From: Actinomycetota bacterium
GTDB taxonomy: Bacteria > Actinomycetota > Actinomycetes > Mycobacteriales > Mycobacteriaceae
NCBI GenBank assembly: GCA_030836785.1
Contig: JAUPLT010000139.1
Location: 1 to 38,261, forward strand
Length of the DNA stretch: 38,261 nucleotides
Reading direction: 5' to 3'
Under the pieces are notes generated by a model. That model was not told the origin of the DNA, ran no database searches, and was given only the letters and a program-made list of their open reading frames with translations. Position numbers and translations under genes: made by a program. Shown in pieces: positions 28,063-37,490 of this stretch (the stretch's first letter is position 1; each line of letters opens with the position of its first letter).

Positions 28063-28732
28063 TCGTCTGGGGCCTGATCCCGTGTCCTCTTCTCAGGCAG
28101 ACCCGCGGCTCGCGCCGCAGGCGCGTTACATCCTGCCGTCCTTCGTCGAGCACTCCAGCTGGGGCGTCAAGGAGTCCAACCCGTACAACAAGCTGTTCGA
28201 GGAGCGCATCATCTTCCTCGGTGTGCAGGTGGACGACGCCTCGGCCAACGACATCATGGCCCAGTTGCTGGTGCTGGAGTCGCTGGACCCCGACCGTGAC
28301 ATCACCATGTACATCAACTCACCGGGCGGCTCGTTCACCTCGCTGATGGCGATCTACGACACCATGCAGTACGTCCGCGCCGATATCCAGACGGTGTGCC
28401 TGGGGCAGGCCGCCTCGGCCGCCGCGGTGCTGTTGGCCGCCGGCACCCCGGGCAAGCGCATGGCGCTGCCCAACGCCCGGGTGCTCATCCACCAACCGTC
28501 GCTGGGTGGGGTGATTCAGGGGCAATTCTCCGACCTGGAGATTCAGGCAGCCGAGATCGAACGGATGCGCACCCTGATGGAGGAGACCCTCGGTCGGCAC
28601 ACAGGCAAGGATGCCGCGGTCATCCGCAAGGACACCGATCGCGACAAGATCCTCACTGCGGATCAGGCCAAGGAATACGGGATCATCGACACCGTGCTGG
28701 CGTACCGGAAGCTGTCCGCGCAGAAGGCGTGA
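28055..28732 (+). CDS. clpP2: ATP-dependent Clp protease proteolytic subunit ClpP2
   Basis: A 225-residue partner of ClpP1; ClpP2 is the ring that docks the ATPase in mycobacteria. The triad is S121 (in [11 protein letters not shown]), H146 (in [10 protein letters not shown]) and D197 (in TDRDKI). The ATG at 28055 has GGGAG 6 nt upstream and overlaps clpP1 by 8 nt. The protein is about 11 residues longer at the N-terminus than M. tuberculosis ClpP2 (214 aa, from memory), ending in the shared ARYILPSF; this part is likely removed by processing. A GTG at 28082 would give a length closer to that protein. Confidence 0.95.
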   Translation: MLDRLGPDPVSSSQADPRLAPQARYILPSFVEHSSWGVKESNPYNKLFEERIIFLGVQVDDASANDIMAQLLVLESLDPDRDITMYINSPGGSFTSLMAIYDTMQYVRADIQTVCLGQAASAAAVLLAAGTPGKRMALPNARVLIHQPSLGGVIQGQFSDLEIQAAEIERMRTLMEETLGRHTGKDAAVIRKDTDRDKILTADQAKEYGIIDTVLAYRKLSAQKA

Positions 28733-28935
28733 GCGGGGGTGGCTGCCCCGGATCGGGTCACGGTGGCGACACGCTGACTTTCGTGTGAGCGCGCCGCGTC
28801 GCACCCCGCCAGATTTGGGGATATGTTCACCACGCGACTCACTAGAAACAATGTTGCTATCGGTCGCACCACGACGGATCGAGCAGGTAGCGTCGGAGCC
28901 GAACCGACACCGGACTGGAAGTAGGGCCCCCCACC

Positions 28936-30213
28936 ATGGCGCGCATCGGAGACGGCGGTGACCTGCTGAAGTGCTCCTTCTGCGGGAAGAGCCAGAAGCA
29001 GGTCAAGAAGCTCATCGCTGGTCCGGGTGTGTACATCTGCGACGAGTGCATCGACCTGTGCAACGAGATCATCGAAGAGGAACTCGCCGACGGCGATGAC
29101 GTCAAACTCGATGAGTTGCCCAAGCCCGCCGAGATCCGGGACTTCCTCGAGAACTACGTGATCGGTCAGGACACCGCCAAGCGGACCCTGGCGGTCGCGG
29201 TCTACAACCATTACAAGCGGATTCAGGCCGGCGAGAAGCGTGATTCCCGCTCGGAGCCGGTGGAGTTGGCGAAGTCCAACATCCTGATGCTGGGGCCGAC
29301 CGGCTGTGGGAAGACCTACCTGGCCCAGACTCTCGCCAAGATGCTCAATGTTCCTTTCGCCATCGCCGACGCCACCGCGCTGACCGAGGCCGGCTACGTC
29401 GGCGAGGATGTCGAGAACATTCTGCTCAAGCTCATCCAGGCCGCCGATTACGACGTCAAGCGTGCCGAGACCGGCATCATCTACATCGATGAGGTCGACA
29501 AGATCGCCCGCAAGAGCGAGAACCCGTCGATCACCCGGGACGTCTCCGGGGAAGGCGTGCAGCAGGCACTGCTGAAGATTCTCGAGGGCACGCAGGCCTC
29601 GGTCCCGCCGCAGGGCGGACGCAAGCACCCGCACCAGGAGTTCATCCAGATCGACACCACCAACGTGCTGTTCATCGTGGCTGGGGCGTTCGCCGGGCTG
29701 GAGAAGATCGTCTCCGACCGGATCGGCAAGCGGGGCCTGGGCTTCGGCGCCGAGGTGAAGTCCAAAGCCGAGATCGACACCCAGGATCACTTCGCCGAGG
29801 TGATGCCCGAGGACCTGATCAAGTTCGGTCTGATCCCGGAGTTCATCGGCCGTCTGCCGGTCGTCGCCTCGGTCACCAACCTGGACAAGGAGTCGCTGGT
29901 CCAGATCCTGTCGCAGCCCAAGAACGCCTTGGTCAAGCAGTACACCCGGCTGTTCGAAATGGACGGTGTGGAACTGGAATTCGCCGATGACGCCCTGGAC
30001 GCGATCGCCGATCAGGCCATCCACCGGGGCACCGGTGCCCGCGGGCTGCGCGCGATCATGGAAGAAGTCCTGCTGCCGGTGATGTACGACATCCCCAGCC
30101 GCGATGACGTCGCCAAGGTCGTCGTCACCAAGGAGACCGTGCAGGACAACGTGCTGCCGACCATCGTGCCGCGCAAGACCTCCCGCGCCGAGCGCCGGGA
30201 TAAGACCGCCTAG
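28936..30213 (+). CDS. clpX: ATP-dependent Clp protease ATP-binding subunit ClpX
   Basis: A 425-residue AAA+ unfoldase that delivers substrates to ClpP1P2. The N-terminal zinc finger has C13, C16, C35 and C38 and dimerises to bind adaptors and substrates. Walker A is GPTGCGKT (120-127), Walker B D185-E186, the pore loop GYVGED starts at 153 and the RKH-type loop is [10 protein letters not shown]. The 203-nt gap after clpP2 suggests its own promoter; TAGCGT at 28888-28893 is a possible -10 with no clear -35. The stop interlocks with that of the opposite-strand FUSC gene in CTAG. Confidence 0.96.
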   Translation: MARIGDGGDLLKCSFCGKSQKQVKKLIAGPGVYICDECIDLCNEIIEEELADGDDVKLDELPKPAEIRDFLENYVIGQDTAKRTLAVAVYNHYKRIQAGEKRDSRSEPVELAKSNILMLGPTGCGKTYLAQTLAKMLNVPFAIADATALTEAGYVGEDVENILLKLIQAADYDVKRAETGIIYIDEVDKIARKSENPSITRDVSGEGVQQALLKILEGTQASVPPQGGRKHPHQEFIQIDTTNVLFIVAGAFAGLEKIVSDRIGKRGLGFGAEVKSKAEIDTQDHFAEVMPEDLIKFGLIPEFIGRLPVVASVTNLDKESLVQILSQPKNALVKQYTRLFEMDGVELEFADDALDAIADQAIHRGTGARGLRAIMEEVLLPVMYDIPSRDDVAKVVVTKETVQDNVLPTIVPRKTSRAERRDKTA

Positions 30214-32072
30214 CTGCCGGCCAGCGCCGCTGCCAGTTGACGCAGCTCAGGTGCCGCGAACGCCGGCAAATCACGGGTGGGCGGTCGTCGGTCCGTGGAA
30301 GTGATCGACTGGGACAACTCGCCGATCATCGCCAGGTACGCATCGGAATCGGTCGTTTCGAACAGTCGGGCCCGGCCTTGCTCAGACGCCCAACTTGCCG
30401 CGATGGTCGCAAAACCGAGATCCTCGGTGGCCTCGACGATCCGGCTCAGCCGGGCGGCGGTTGCCCGGTCCCGGGGATAGCCTTGGCGCGCCGCGTCTTC
30501 GGCTGCGTTGAGGTCGAAGATGCTCTCCTGGAGTTCGCGGCGCGCATGGCGGGCGGCCTGCGATGACGAGTCGCCCTGCGCCAAGAACTCTGTCATGGTG
30601 ACGATGCGCCGCATCGTGCGACGCAAGCACTCGGGGACCCGGTCGGCTTCCTGAAGGTTCACCGCGATGAGGAAGACCAGGATGGCTATCCCGCAACCGA
30701 TCAGCGTGTCCAGTGCGCGTGCGGTCAGGAGTTCGGCCACATCAACCGGGTGGGTGGCCGTCCCGATCGTTAAACCGGTCGCGGTGGTGAATACGGTCGC
30801 CAGTGCGTAGTTCCGAACGTTGGACATCTTGATCGCGTACTGCAGAAGTGCCAGGACGGCGACCAGCCACAGGCCCGATGGATGTGCGCTCAGAATCAAC
30901 GCGGCCAGGCATAGTCCGGCGAATGTGCCGAGGATGCGTGCGGCGCCACGCCTGACGGTGGCGATCCGATGGTCTCCCTGGTGGAGCATCAGCACGGCGG
31001 CCGCCATCGCCCAATAGGCATGGCTGATGCCGAACAATGCCGCGCATGCGCCGGCCAGCGGTGTCGCGATCGCCACCCGCACCATCACCCGCCGGGAATG
31101 CGCGTTGGGCCCCAGCGCCCGAAGCAACTGGACCGCGGTCGCCGGCCGGCGCATCGGCAGTCGGTTCTCGTCCCGGTCGGCGATTACTGCCGGGTTGGTC
31201 TGAAGTGCTCCGATGCCGCGGGCCAGCGAGGCGGTGTCCGGGGGCATCGACATGCCACTGCTCGCAGCCGCCATCGTGTCGGTGAAGAGGACATGCAGGG
31301 CGTGGTTGGCCCGCCTGAGCCCGGCCAGCGAACGGTTGGTCCGAGTGTCCCGCGGTTGATAATCGATGAGAACGACCCAGGCGTTCACCAGTGCCGCAGC
31401 GGCGGCTCGGCGCGCCGCGATGTGGTCAGCGGCGGCTCGGCGCGCCGCGATGTGGTCAGCGGCGGCTCGGCGCGCCGCGATGTGGTCAGCGGCGGCGGCT
31501 TCCGCGTAGGCGGCGACGGCCTGACCGGCGGCGGCCACGGCGGCCTTCTCCGGGCCGCGGGGGTCCGTCAGCGCCTCGCTCATCGTCGCCATCCACGCCA
31601 TGGCGCCGCCGGCCAGGACCAGCAGACCGACCTGCCACGCGGGCCGGTGCGAGGCCGAGACACCGACCCCGGCCGCGCACGCCAGGGCGAACACGAAGGC
31701 GCCCGGTGGTCCAACCGCGAGTCCTGTGCACAGCCACACCGCGACGACGGCCACCACCGAGACCGCCACCACCGCCAGCCAATCTGCTTGGGCTGACCAG
31801 ACTCCTATCGTCACGGCGGCGGCAAGTGCCACGGCGATGAGCGCCGATTGCACAGCGCGGTTGATATACGGGCGCCGACTGCCGTAGTCGGCGGTGAACA
31901 TCCCCAGTGTCGCGATCAGACCTGCGCCGATATCACCGGCCGCCCAGGCGATCCCGACCAGGACCGCGGTGCATCCGGCGACCCGGGCGGCGAAGGGCCA
32001 GCGCCGGGGGGCCGGGCGAAGGCTCAGGAGGCCGCGTAGCGCCGCGGGGCTGCGACGGTCGTCGGCGGACAC
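30210..32072 (-). CDS. FUSC-family membrane protein (putative aromatic acid or efflux transporter)
   Basis: A 620-residue protein with two sets of membrane helices (about residues 28-165 and 330-470) separated and followed by cytoplasmic helical regions. This is the FUSC/YccS/AaeB layout. Such proteins are thought to export aromatic acids or other compounds, mostly from sequence similarity. The first cytoplasmic region has a 10-residue unit ([10 protein letters not shown]) repeated three times. The GTG at 32072 follows a TAGAGT -10 by 6 nt. The stop TAG shares the CTAG at 30210-30213 with the clpX stop. It is the last gene of the fdhF-fdhD-FUSC block and has no match in this place in M. tuberculosis as I remember it. 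Confidence 0.85.
   Translation of the reverse strand: MSADDRRSPAALRGLLSLRPAPRRWPFAARVAGCTAVLVGIAWAAGDIGAGLIATLGMFTADYGSRRPYINRAVQSALIAVALAAAVTIGVWSAQADWLAVVAVSVVAVVAVWLCTGLAVGPPGAFVFALACAAGVGVSASHRPAWQVGLLVLAGGAMAWMATMSEALTDPRGPEKAAVAAAGQAVAAYAEAAAADHIAARRAAADHIAARRAAADHIAARRAAAAALVNAWVVLIDYQPRDTRTNRSLAGLRRANHALHVLFTDTMAAASSGMSMPPDTASLARGIGALQTNPAVIADRDENRLPMRRPATAVQLLRALGPNAHSRRVMVRVAIATPLAGACAALFGISHAYWAMAAAVLMLHQGDHRIATVRRGAARILGTFAGLCLAALILSAHPSGLWLVAVLALLQYAIKMSNVRNYALATVFTTATGLTIGTATHPVDVAELLTARALDTLIGCGIAILVFLIAVNLQEADRVPECLRRTMRRIVTMTEFLAQGDSSSQAARHARRELQESIFDLNAAEDAARQGYPRDRATAARLSRIVEATEDLGFATIAASWASEQGRARLFETTDSDAYLAMIGELSQSITSTDRRPPTRDLPAFAAPELRQLAAALAGS
31401..31490 (-). repeat. 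30-bp perfect in-frame triple repeat in the FUSC gene
   Basis: Three perfect 30-bp copies (31401-31430, 31431-31460, 31461-31490) encode a 10-residue unit in a helical cytoplasmic region. The perfect identity points to recent expansion. Confidence 0.95.
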
Positions 32073-32084
32073 GGGGCCACTCTA
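32072..32084 (-). promoter_or_regulatory. -10 element TAGAGT for the FUSC gene, overlapping the fdhD stop
   Basis: On the minus strand TAGAGT (32084-32079) begins with the TAG stop of fdhD and is followed by 6 nt (GGCCCC) and the FUSC GTG at 32072. No ribosome site is visible. This mirrors the ettA/gdh junction. Confidence 0.5.
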
Positions 32085-32951
32085 AGACGTGCCGGAGACC
32101 CGGTCGCCCCTGCTGTAGACGTTCATCGAATTCCCGCGCAGGAATGCGACGAGCGTCAGGCCGGACTGGGAGGCGAGGTCCACGGCCAACGACGACGGCG
32201 CTGACACCGCGGCCAGGATAGGAATGCCCGCCATCACCGCCTTCTGGGTCAGTTCGAACGATGCCCGTCCGCTGACGAGCAGCACGGCACCGCTCAGCGG
32301 TATCCGGCCGGCTTCCAGCGCCCAGCCGATAACCTTGTCGACGGCGTTGTGACGGCCGACGTCTTCGCGGGCCACCAGCATGTCGCCGTCCGCCCCGAAC
32401 AACGCCGCCCCGTGCAGTCCGCCGGTGCTGGCGAAAACGGTCTGAGCCGTGCGTAACCGGGCCGGCAGCCCGGACAACGTCGCCGCCGAGACCGTTGCGG
32501 GGTCGTCACCGGGGGAGTAACGGCTGCTCAGCCGGACCGCCTCAAGTGAGGCCTTACCGCACACCCCGCACGAGGAGGTCGTGTAGAAGTTCCGGGTCAC
32601 GTCGAGCACCGGCGCGGGCACGCCGGCCGCAAGGGTTACGTCCAGCACGTTGTAGCTGTTGACTCCGCCTTCCGGCGGGCTGGAGCGTAGCGACTCGGGA
32701 TTTGACCGGGTTTCAGCCCCCCGGCAGTACCTGATCGCCGCGATGTCGTGACGCTGGCCGATCAGACCCTCGGTCAGCAGAAAGCCCTGTGCCAGTTCAA
32801 AATCCGCTCCGGGGGTTCGCATCGTGACCGTGACGGGGGAGCCGTCGATCCTGATCTCCAGGGGTTCCTCGACCACCAGGGTGTCGGCTCGTTCGGTGGT
32901 GCTACCGGCGGTGATCCGGTTGACCCGGCGCCGGGTTGTCACCCGGCCCAT
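32082..32951 (-). CDS. fdhD: Formate dehydrogenase accessory sulfurtransferase FdhD
   Basis: A 289-residue protein that transfers sulfur to the molybdenum cofactor so that FdhF-type enzymes become active. The redox motif C128-GV-C131 (in [13 protein letters not shown]) and the conserved [21 protein letters not shown] and [12 protein letters not shown] segments are present. It overlaps the end of the fdhF-like gene by 13 nt, as expected for a dedicated partner. Near residues 82-97 an insertion ([13 protein letters not shown]) is encoded by the same roughly 29-bp DNA element found in gdh. I chose the ATG at 32951 because it gives the usual start MGRVTTRRR; the frame is open further upstream inside fdhF. 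Confidence 0.93.
   Translation of the reverse strand: MGRVTTRRRVNRITAGSTTERADTLVVEEPLEIRIDGSPVTVTMRTPGADFELAQGFLLTEGLIGQRHDIAAIRYCRGAETRSNPESLRSSPPEGGVNSYNVLDVTLAAGVPAPVLDVTRNFYTTSSCGVCGKASLEAVRLSSRYSPGDDPATVSAATLSGLPARLRTAQTVFASTGGLHGAALFGADGDMLVAREDVGRHNAVDKVIGWALEAGRIPLSGAVLLVSGRASFELTQKAVMAGIPILAAVSAPSSLAVDLASQSGLTLVAFLRGNSMNVYSRGDRVSGTS
32672..32700. repeat. Dispersed 29-bp element inside fdhD, shared with gdh
   Basis: The plus strand carries GGAGCGTAGCGACTCGGG, one base from the gdh core, within a 29-base match that has two mismatches to gdh 8535-8563. In gdh it is read on the coding strand, in fdhD on the template strand, so the peptides differ. It occupies an insertion relative to the usual FdhD sequence. 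Confidence 0.8.
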
Positions 32952-35242
32952 GCCCGCTCCAGACGTATCACGACCGCCTTGGACGCGGGCGTATTCGACT
33001 TGGCCGCAACATGATCCAGCGGAACCAGCGGGTTGGTCTCCGGGTAGTAGGCCGCGGCGTTGCCCGGCGGTGTCGGATACGGCACCACCTGGAAGTCCTC
33101 GGCGCGGCGCTCCTGCAGGACGCCGTCGGCGCCGGTGAACTCCGAGACGAGGTCCACCCGGTCGCCGGCGGTGATGCCGAGGGACTCGATGTCGTCGGGG
33201 TTGACGAAAACCACCCGCCGGCCGCCGCGGATGCCGCGGTAACGGTCGTCCAGGCCGTAGATGGTGGTGTTGTACTGGTCGTGGCTGCGCAACGTCTGCA
33301 GCACCAGTCGGCCTGGCGGCACCGGCACCCAGGCCAGTGGGGCGACCGCGAAGTTGGCCTTGCCGGTGGCGGTGGGGAATTCCCGGGTGTCCCGCGGCGG
33401 GTGCGGCAGTTGGAAGCCGTCCGGTTCGCGGACCCGGCGGTTGTAATCGGCACAACCCGGCACCACGGCGGCGATCTCGTCGCGGATGGCGTCGTAGTCG
33501 GGGGCGAAACGTTCCCACGACACCGGATGGTCGGGGCCCAGAACGGCGCGGGCCAGGCCGCAGATGATCGCCACCTCGCTGCGCACCTCGGGTCCCGGCG
33601 GTTCCAGGCTGCCCCGCGACAGATGCACCATGGACATCGAGTCCTCCACCGAGACCACCTGCTTGCGGCCGGACACGACATCGCGGTCGGTGCGGCCGAG
33701 GGCTGGCAGGATCACCGCGGTCTGCCCGGGCACGACGTGGCTGCGGTTGAGTTTGGTGGACACCTGCACGGTCAGGGCACAGTTCCGCAGGGCTGCCTCA
33801 GTGACCGCAGTGTCCGGTGTGGCGGAGGCGAAGTTGCCGCCCATCGCGACGAACACCGACGCCCGGCCGTCGCGCATCGCCCGGATCGCCTCGACGGTGT
33901 CATAGCCGTGCCGGCGGGGCGTGCTGATGGTGAACCGGCGGTCCAGTGCGTCCAGGAACGCCGCGGGCGGCTTCTCCCAGATGCCCATGGTGCGATCACC
34001 CTGCACATTGGAGTGCCCGCGGACCGGGCACACCCCCGCGCCCGGCTTGCCGATCATGCCCCGCATCAGCAGCACATTGGTGATCTCACCGATGGTGGCG
34101 ACGGCGTGGGTGTGCTGGGTCAGGCCCATCGCCCAGCACACGATCGTGCGCTCGGATTCGGCGACCAGTCGGGCCACCCGATGCAGTTGCGCCATGTCGA
34201 TCCCGGTGGCCTCGGCAACGGTGTCGAAGGACACCGCGCGCGCCGCGGCGGCGAAGTCATCGAACCCGTGGCTGTGCGCGGCGATGAAGTCGCGATCCAG
34301 CACAGATCCGGGATCGCGGTCGTCGGCCTCCAGCAACAGTCGGGCCAGACCGCGGAACAGCGCCATGTCGCCGCCCAGTCGGACCTGCACGAACTCGTCG
34401 GCGATCGGCACCCCGGTGCCGAGCACCCCGCGAACGGTCTGCGGGTCCTTGAATCGGATCAGCCCCGCCTCCGGCAACGGGTTGACGGCGATGATCCTCG
34501 CGCCGTTGGCTTTCGCCTTGGCCAGCACCGACAGCATCCGGGGGTGGTTGGTGCCCGGGTTCTGGCCGGCGATGACGATCAGGTCGGCGTGTTCGATATC
34601 GTCGACGGTCACCGAGCCCTTGCCGATGCCGATGGACTCGACCAGTGCGGTGCCGGAGGACTCGTGGCACATATTGGAGCAGTCCGGCAGGTTGTTGGTG
34701 CCGAAACTGCGCACCAGCAACTGGTAGAGGAACGCCGCCTCGTTGGAGGTGCGCCCCGATGTGTAGAACACCGCCTCGTCCGGACTGGACAGTGCGCGGA
34801 GGTGTTCGGCGATGACGGCGAAGGCCCCGTCCCAGCTCACCGGCCGGTAATGGGTGTCGCCCTGCTTTAGCAGCATCGGGTGGGTGAGCCTGCCCTGCTG
34901 GGACAGCCAGTACTCGGGCTTGCCGGCCAGGTCCGCGACAGAATGTGCCGCGAAGAACTCCGGGGTGACCATCCGGCGGGTGGCCTCCTCGGCGACGGCT
35001 TTGGCTCCGTTCTCGCAGAACTCGGCGAGTCGGCGGCCGCCCGGCGCCTCCGGCCAGGCGCATCCCGGACAGTCGAAGCCGTCGCGCTGGTTGACCTTGG
35101 CCAGTGTCTCGGCGGTCCGCAGCGGTCCCATCTGGGCGAGGCTGTGCCGCAACGCCACCAGGACGGCCGGAACGCCGGCGGCGACGCGCTTGGGCTGGTC
35201 CACCGGGATCGGCTCACGGGATTTCGGCTCACGGGATGGCAT
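32939..35242 (-). CDS. FdhF/YdeP-family molybdopterin oxidoreductase, alpha subunit
   Basis: A 767-residue molybdoenzyme of the FdhF/YdeP branch (M. tuberculosis Rv2900c, 779 aa from memory). The N-terminus has only C58-PG-C61 (in DCPGCAWPE), without the four cysteines of a full Fe4S4 domain. The molybdopterin folds follow ([47 protein letters not shown]), then the C-terminal cofactor domain. No in-frame TGA suggests selenocysteine. Substrate unknown; formate is only the name of the family. The ATG at 35242 sits 7 nt from TAGATT. Codons 3-11 contain a 15-bp period duplication (SREPKSREP; 35211-35222 and 35226-35237). fdhD overlaps its end. Confidence 0.88.
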   Translation of the reverse strand: MPSREPKSREPIPVDQPKRVAAGVPAVLVALRHSLAQMGPLRTAETLAKVNQRDGFDCPGCAWPEAPGGRRLAEFCENGAKAVAEEATRRMVTPEFFAAHSVADLAGKPEYWLSQQGRLTHPMLLKQGDTHYRPVSWDGAFAVIAEHLRALSSPDEAVFYTSGRTSNEAAFLYQLLVRSFGTNNLPDCSNMCHESSGTALVESIGIGKGSVTVDDIEHADLIVIAGQNPGTNHPRMLSVLAKAKANGARIIAVNPLPEAGLIRFKDPQTVRGVLGTGVPIADEFVQVRLGGDMALFRGLARLLLEADDRDPGSVLDRDFIAAHSHGFDDFAAAARAVSFDTVAEATGIDMAQLHRVARLVAESERTIVCWAMGLTQHTHAVATIGEITNVLLMRGMIGKPGAGVCPVRGHSNVQGDRTMGIWEKPPAAFLDALDRRFTISTPRRHGYDTVEAIRAMRDGRASVFVAMGGNFASATPDTAVTEAALRNCALTVQVSTKLNRSHVVPGQTAVILPALGRTDRDVVSGRKQVVSVEDSMSMVHLSRGSLEPPGPEVRSEVAIICGLARAVLGPDHPVSWERFAPDYDAIRDEIAAVVPGCADYNRRVREPDGFQLPHPPRDTREFPTATGKANFAVAPLAWVPVPPGRLVLQTLRSHDQYNTTIYGLDDRYRGIRGGRRVVFVNPDDIESLGITAGDRVDLVSEFTGADGVLQERRAEDFQVVPYPTPPGNAAAYYPETNPLVPLDHVAAKSNTPASKAVVIRLERAWAG

Positions 35243-35255
35243 GGACACCAATCTA
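35242..35255 (-). promoter_or_regulatory. -10 element TAGATT for a leaderless fdhF-like transcript
   Basis: On the minus strand TAGATT (35255-35250) is followed by 7 nt (GGTGTCC) and the ATG at 35242. No ribosome site is visible. The palindrome at 35292-35301 lies about 40 bp upstream. Confidence 0.55.
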
Positions 35256-35291
35256 TTGAGCACCGGCGGGCACCGGAGACAACGGTCCGAG

Positions 35292-35301
35292 TTCTTAAGA
35301 A
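35292..35301. promoter_or_regulatory. Palindrome TTCTTAAGAA between fdhF and korA
   Basis: A perfect 10-bp AT-rich palindrome in GC-rich DNA, about 40 bp upstream of the fdhF-like -10 and over 200 bp upstream of korA. Its position suits an activator or repressor site. No matching regulator is known to me. Confidence 0.4.
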
Positions 35302-35398
35302 TCGCTGACCCCGGACGTGACGAAAACCACACAACTTCGGCCGGTTGGTCCGGGGCACCGCGATGACCTGGGCTTTCAGCGCCCGTGGCGCGGCGTGT

Positions 35399-35417
35399 CA
35401 AGCCGTCTGACGGCTTG
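35399..35417. promoter_or_regulatory. 19-bp inverted repeat upstream of korA, possible operator
   Basis: CAAGCCGTC and GACGGCTTG flank a single T, giving a perfect 9+9 inverted repeat about 97 bp before the korA start. The near-zero spacing suits a dimeric DNA-binding protein better than an RNA hairpin, which would lose one base pair to the loop. TTGGCT/TTGCCT follow at 35415-35425 and could be part of a -35. Confidence 0.55.
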
Positions 35418-35513
35418 GCTTGCCTAAGAAAGTGGCATGATCGGATTTACGAGTCTCAGCAACTGCGGTGGCCGTCCCCCGGTGGTGGGAGTTGGACGGC
35501 GAAAGGCGGACAC

Positions 35514-37490
35514 GTGAGTCCGAACAGCGACGGCCCCAACAGCGGTGCCCAGGTGGGCCGGAGCGGCGGCCGGGAGAAACTCGAGAAGGTCGTCATCAGG
35601 TTCGCCGGGGACTCCGGCGACGGCATGCAGTTGACCGGAGACCGGTTCACCTCCGAGGCCGCGCTGCTCGGCAATGACCTTGCCACCCAACCGAATTACC
35701 CCGCCGAGATCCGGGCGCCGCAGGGCACGCTGCCCGGGGTGTCGTCGTTCCAGATCCAGATCGCCGACTATGACATCCTCACCGCCGGCGACCGCCCCGA
35801 CGTTCTGGTGGCGATGAACCCCGCCGCGTTGAAGGCCAACCTCGCCGACCTGCCCCGCGGCGGCACGGTGATCGTCAACACCGACGAGTTCACCAAGCGC
35901 AACCTGGCCAAGGTGGGCTATGCCGCCAACCCGCTGGAAACCGGGGAACTCGGGGACTATGTGGTGCACCCGGTGGCGATGACCAGTCTGACGCTGGGCG
36001 CCGTCGAGCCGATCGGAGCTTCGAAGAAGGACGGACAGCGCGCCAAGAACATGTTCGCGCTGGGCCTGCTGTCCTGGATGTACGGCCGGACGGTCGAGAC
36101 CAGCGAGAACTTCATCCGGGAGAAGTTCGCCCGCAAACCCGATGTCGCCGAGGCCAATGTGCTGGCCCTGCGAGCGGGATGGAACTACGGCGAGACCACC
36201 GAGGCGTTCGCGACCACCTACGAGGTGGCCCGGGCCAAGCTGGCGCCGGGGGAGTATCGGCAGATTTCCGGCAACACGGCGCTGTCCTACGGGCTTGTCG
36301 CCGCGGGCCAACTCGCCGGCGTGCAGGTGGTGCTGGGCAGCTACCCGATCACCCCGGCGTCGGACATCCTGCACGAGCTGTCCCGGCACAAGAACTTCGA
36401 TGTGCTGACCTTCCAGGCCGAGGACGAGATCGCCGGGATCGGCGCGGCTATCGGCGCGTCCTACGGCGGAGCGCTCGGGGTGACCAGCACCTCAGGCCCT
36501 GGCATCTCGTTGAAGAGCGAGTTCATCGGGCTGGCGGTGATGACGGAACTCCCGTTGGTCGTCGTCGACGTGCAGCGTGGCGGGCCGTCGACCGGGCTGC
36601 CCACCAAGACTGAACAGGCCGATCTGTTGCAGGCGATGTTCGGCCGCAACGGGGAGTCCCCGGTCGCTGTCCTGGCCGCGTCCTCTCCATCGGATTGTTT
36701 CGAGGTCGCCGTCGAGGCGGCCCGGATCGCGCTGACCTACCGCACGCCGGTGCTGCTGCTTTCCGACGGCGCGATCGCGAACGGCTCTGAACCGTGGCGT
36801 ATCCCCGATGTCGACGACCTGCCTGCCATCGACCCCGGCTTCGCCCGGCAGGGGGAGGATTTCGCGCCCTACGCCCGCGACCCGCAGACGCTGGCCCGGC
36901 AGTTCGCCGTGCCGGGGACACCCGGCCTCGAGCACCGCATCGGCGGACTGGAGAAGGCCAACGGGTCGGGCGACATCTCCTATCACGGCGGCAATCACGA
37001 TCTCATGGTCCGGCTGCGCCAGGCCAAGATCGACGGCATCTCGGTCCCCGGTCTCGACGTGGATGACCCGACCGGCGACGCCGAACTGCTGATTCTGGGC
37101 TGGGGCAGTTCATTCGGGCCGATCGGGGAGGCCTGCCGGCGGGCTCGTCGGCGCGGGGTCAAAGTGGCCCACGCCCAGCTGCGACACCTCAACCCGCTGC
37201 CGGCCAACACCGGCGAGGTGCTTCGCCGGTATCCGAACGTGGTGCTGCCGGAGATGAACCTCGGACAGCTGGCTCTGCTGCTCAGGGGCAGGTATCTGGT
37301 CGACGTGCAGTCGGTCACGAAGGTGGAGGGGATGGCCTTCCGGGTCGATGAGCTGGAGGCGGCCATCGACGCCGCGCTCGACGGCACTCTGGGTGAGAAG
37401 GAAAGCGGCAAGGCGGAATTCGCCAGATCCGCGTCGGCGACCGTCGGCGACGTGCCGGTGGCAACTGTGACTTCGGGAGCGACGGCATGA
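35514..37490 (+). CDS. korA: 2-oxoglutarate:ferredoxin oxidoreductase, fused gamma-alpha subunit KorA
   Basis: A 658-residue subunit with the gamma domain first (VVIRFAGDSGDGMQLTGDRF) and the alpha domain after it (LGSYPITPASDILHEL, GVTSTSGPGISLKSE). With KorB it converts 2-oxoglutarate and CoA to succinyl-CoA, reducing ferredoxin; in M. tuberculosis this completes the oxidative TCA cycle. The frame is open upstream to 35385, but the GTG at 35514 has AAAGG 7 nt before it and gives a length near the 653 aa of Rv2455c (from memory). The stop overlaps the korB ATG as ATGA, so the two are translated together. A palindrome lies about 100 bp upstream. Confidence 0.94.
   Translation: MSPNSDGPNSGAQVGRSGGREKLEKVVIRFAGDSGDGMQLTGDRFTSEAALLGNDLATQPNYPAEIRAPQGTLPGVSSFQIQIADYDILTAGDRPDVLVAMNPAALKANLADLPRGGTVIVNTDEFTKRNLAKVGYAANPLETGELGDYVVHPVAMTSLTLGAVEPIGASKKDGQRAKNMFALGLLSWMYGRTVETSENFIREKFARKPDVAEANVLALRAGWNYGETTEAFATTYEVARAKLAPGEYRQISGNTALSYGLVAAGQLAGVQVVLGSYPITPASDILHELSRHKNFDVLTFQAEDEIAGIGAAIGASYGGALGVTSTSGPGISLKSEFIGLAVMTELPLVVVDVQRGGPSTGLPTKTEQADLLQAMFGRNGESPVAVLAASSPSDCFEVAVEAARIALTYRTPVLLLSDGAIANGSEPWRIPDVDDLPAIDPGFARQGEDFAPYARDPQTLARQFAVPGTPGLEHRIGGLEKANGSGDISYHGGNHDLMVRLRQAKIDGISVPGLDVDDPTGDAELLILGWGSSFGPIGEACRRARRRGVKVAHAQLRHLNPLPANTGEVLRRYPNVVLPEMNLGQLALLLRGRYLVDVQSVTKVEGMAFRVDELEAAIDAALDGTLGEKESGKAEFARSASATVGDVPVATVTSGATA

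Noticed and set aside
31401-31490. Possible CRISPR array
   Set aside because: The repeat units follow each other without spacers and are in-frame codons of the FUSC gene; no cas genes are present.
32939-35242. Selenocysteine-containing formate dehydrogenase
   Set aside because: No in-frame TGA occurs within the gene, and the active-site region matches the YdeP-like branch.
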